This document shows, in pieces, positions 62,499 to 64,000 of a stretch of DNA of 64,000 bases. The DNA comes from Chryseobacterium angstadtii. Its GTDB lineage: Bacteria; Bacteroidota; Bacteroidia; Flavobacteriales; Weeksellaceae. The notes beneath the pieces were generated by a model. It was given only the letters and a program-made list of their open reading frames with translations. It searched no databases and was not told the origin of the DNA. The number at the start of each line of letters is the position of its first letter. Positions within the stretch are counted from its first letter, which is position 1. The stretch covers positions 372,001 through 436,000 of the forward strand of contig NZ_LFND01000003.1 of assembly GCF_001045465.1 (NCBI RefSeq). Direction: 5' to 3'. A program made the translations under genes and the position numbers.

Positions 62499-63197
62499 CT
62501 ACTGATTCACAGAACCTTTATTAACCGCCTTTACAAAAGCATCAAACTCACTTTTATAGCTTCTGCCGACAGGAATATGATAGGCACCAAGAACGATTTC
62601 ACTATTGTTAAAAGCAGTGACATATTGTGCATTAATCATGAAAGAACGGTGAATTCTTACGAAACCTTTTCCCGATAAAAGAGATTCCAGATCGGTCATT
62701 TTAACCTTTGAAACAATGCTCTCATTGCTGAGCAGGACTGTTTTAATATCGTTTCCCTGGCTTTCAAAATACAGAATCTCACGAATAGGAACTTTTCTCG
62801 TCATCCCTTCTGTTTTAAGCATCATAAAATCTTCCTTGATATCAGTTTTGTGTCTTAAAATCCTTTCTACCGATTTAAAGAAACGCTCAAAAGTAATCGG
62901 TTTTAAAAGATAATCTACAGCTTCCAGTTCAAAACCATCAAGGGCAAAATCGCGGTAAGCGGTTGTAAAAATAGTTGCAGGTTTTTGTGAAAGCGATTTT
63001 AAAAAATCAATTCCGCTTAAATGAGGCATCTGAATATCCAGAAACATGAGGTCTACCGATTTTGTCTGCAGCAGTTGGTAGGCATCCATTGCATTTTCAG
63101 CTTTTCCGGCCAGTTGCAAACGGTCGATTTTGGAAATGTGTTTTTCCAGCAATGCAGCTGCCAGAGGTTCGTCGTCTATAATGATACAGTTGATCAT
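62499..63197 (-). CDS. LytTR-type response regulator
   Basis: The 232-residue protein has a receiver domain (1-120) with the phospho-acceptor aspartate in LMFLDIQMP (about 54) and TTAYRD, followed by a LytTR DNA-binding domain (about 130-230, with KVPIREILYFESQGNDIKTVL and FVRIHRSFMINAQYV). It should bind promoter DNA after phosphorylation by the kinase encoded just upstream. The start overlaps the kinase gene by 4 bp, so the pair is translationally coupled. The regulon is unknown. Confidence 0.94.
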   Translation of the reverse strand: MINCIIIDDEPLAAALLEKHISKIDRLQLAGKAENAMDAYQLLQTKSVDLMFLDIQMPHLSGIDFLKSLSQKPATIFTTAYRDFALDGFELEAVDYLLKPITFERFFKSVERILRHKTDIKEDFMMLKTEGMTRKVPIREILYFESQGNDIKTVLLSNESIVSKVKMTDLESLLSGKGFVRIHRSFMINAQYVTAFNNSEIVLGAYHIPVGRSYKSEFDAFVKAVNKGSVNQ

Positions 63198-64000
63198 AAG
63201 TGGGCCGGGGTTTTTATTTCGACTTTAAAAATATTGTTTTCCTTTGAAATATGGAAAGTGAAATCCTGTTGATAATGATGCCTGAGCTGACTTTCAATAT
63301 TACTGAGCCCAATTCCTTTCGGTTGATTACTTTCTCCGGGTTCACAGGTATTTTCAATGCTGAAAACAGAATAGGCTCCAGCTGAAGTAATCTTCATATT
63401 TATTTCCGTTTGATTTTTAGTTTTCCCGGCTCCGTGTTTGAACACATTTTCTACTAAGGTGAGGTACAGAAGGGGAGGAATTGTGGCAGCGGGATGAAAA
63501 CTGAATGTTTTACTGATTTTAAGCCTTCCTTCACTGTACCTAAGACTTTCCAATGCTATATAATGGTCTATTACGGCAAGTTCTTCCGAGACAAGGACTT
63601 TATTGTTTGTGCCTTTATACAGGATATAATCCAGAATATCCGAAAGCCGGCTGATGGATTCCGAAGTTTTCTCCGAATTGCTCAATGAAAGAGAATAAAT
63701 ATTGTTCAGCGTATTGAATAGAAAATGAGGATTGAGCTGAGCTTTCAGAGACCTTAATTCCAGTTCTGCTTTTTCTCTCTGCAGCTGTATGGAATTTTCC
63801 TTCTCATCTTTGTAGCGGATGACAAACATCACCGAGATAAAAATAAAAGCACCACTGATGATGGGAAAGGTATAATGGCTTAAAAGGTAGCCGATATCCG
63901 TAAAAATGCTGTACAGACTGTCTTTGGGTACTTTGATAAAGAACGGTTCAGCCAGATAAACAATGAATATCCTGTTGATAACGGAAATAATATATAAACT
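63194..64000 (-). CDS. LytS-type histidine kinase, 5'-truncated by window edge
   Basis: The frame is open from the right edge of the window, so the gene starts beyond 64000. The visible 56 codons before the GTG at 63832 encode two probable membrane segments. Then come the phosphoacceptor motif QLNPHFLFNTLNNIYSL (about 34 residues past the GTG), the HisKA_7TM/His_kinase-type region and an ATPase domain with LVENVFKHG (N box) and GIGLSNIESQL (G box). It is a sensor kinase in the inner membrane, and its partner regulator overlaps it. The signal it senses cannot be read. Confidence 0.92.
   Translation of the reverse strand, partial: SLYIISVINRIFIVYLAEPFFIKVPKDSLYSIFTDIGYLLSHYTFPIISGAFIFISVMFVIRYKDEKENSIQLQREKAELELRSLKAQLNPHFLFNTLNNIYSLSLSNSEKTSESISRLSDILDYILYKGTNNKVLVSEELAVIDHYIALESLRYSEGRLKISKTFSFHPAATIPPLLYLTLVENVFKHGAGKTKNQTEINMKITSAGAYSVFSIENTCEPGESNQPKGIGLSNIESQLRHHYQQDFTFHISKENNIFKVEIKTPAHL

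Overview
The window looks like the chromosome of a Chryseobacterium-type flavobacterium (Bacteroidota, Weeksellaceae). The basis is the low GC with flavobacterial codon use, type IX secretion (T9SS) C-terminal sorting domains, TIGR01777 and YqjF-like (DUF2071) genes, a VgrG/DUF4280 cluster of the Bacteroidota type VI kind, BfmA/BtgA-type mobilization genes and LytTR/LytS regulators. No rRNA, tRNA or CRISPR array was seen.

Layout. (1) 1-16.6 kb, core-like: an operon of small membrane proteins, a DCC-family thiol protein and a fatty-acid desaturase; a short-repeat intergenic region; DUF2071 and TIGR01777 genes; a large T9SS-exported reprolysin-like protease; a GH29 fucosidase and GH3 glycosidase pair; dihydrolipoyl dehydrogenase (lpdA); a PH-domain protein; and a secreted S9 peptidase. 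(2) 16.7-43.8 kb, accessory: a perfect 20-bp direct repeat (16699-16718 and 43761-43780) brackets a ~27-kb segment. A tyrosine integrase lies just inside the left repeat. A 13-bp inverted repeat sits just inside both ends. The segment carries a type I restriction-modification locus with an active hsdS, an inverted promoterless second hsdS and its own recombinase (a specificity-switching arrangement); an AbiE-like nucleotidyltransferase pair; two small helix-turn-helix proteins; a relaxase/accessory pair with an oriT-like region; and a Cro/CI-type regulator broken by one stop codon. It ends with a three-gene RHS/YD-repeat toxin operon with a T9SS-tailed first gene, followed by small immunity-type genes including a tandem triplet of paralogues. 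No conjugation channel genes are seen, so the segment is best read as a mobilizable, not self-transmissible, element carrying defence and competition genes.

(3) 43.9-64 kb, mostly core or lineage-specific: a GNAT acetyltransferase, a patatin-like phospholipase, then a nine-gene minus-strand operon (57755 to 45745) with VgrG, a HET-C-like protein, lipoproteins and membrane proteins (candidate immunity), a LysM-like protein, a DUF4280 PAAR-like tip and a 950-aa unknown protein. This reads as a type VI spike/effector/immunity module. Next come a small secreted protein, a ParB-fold-like protein, a GldA-like ABC ATPase, an SMI1/KNR4-like protein, an NTF2-like protein and a LytTR regulator with its LytS-type kinase, which runs off the right edge.

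How the parts relate: the RHS operon and the VgrG operon are two separate contact-competition systems, probably using different export routes. The type I locus and AbiE-like pair form a small defence island on the mobile segment. Family assignments come from motifs read by eye. Immunity roles and element boundaries are inferences.
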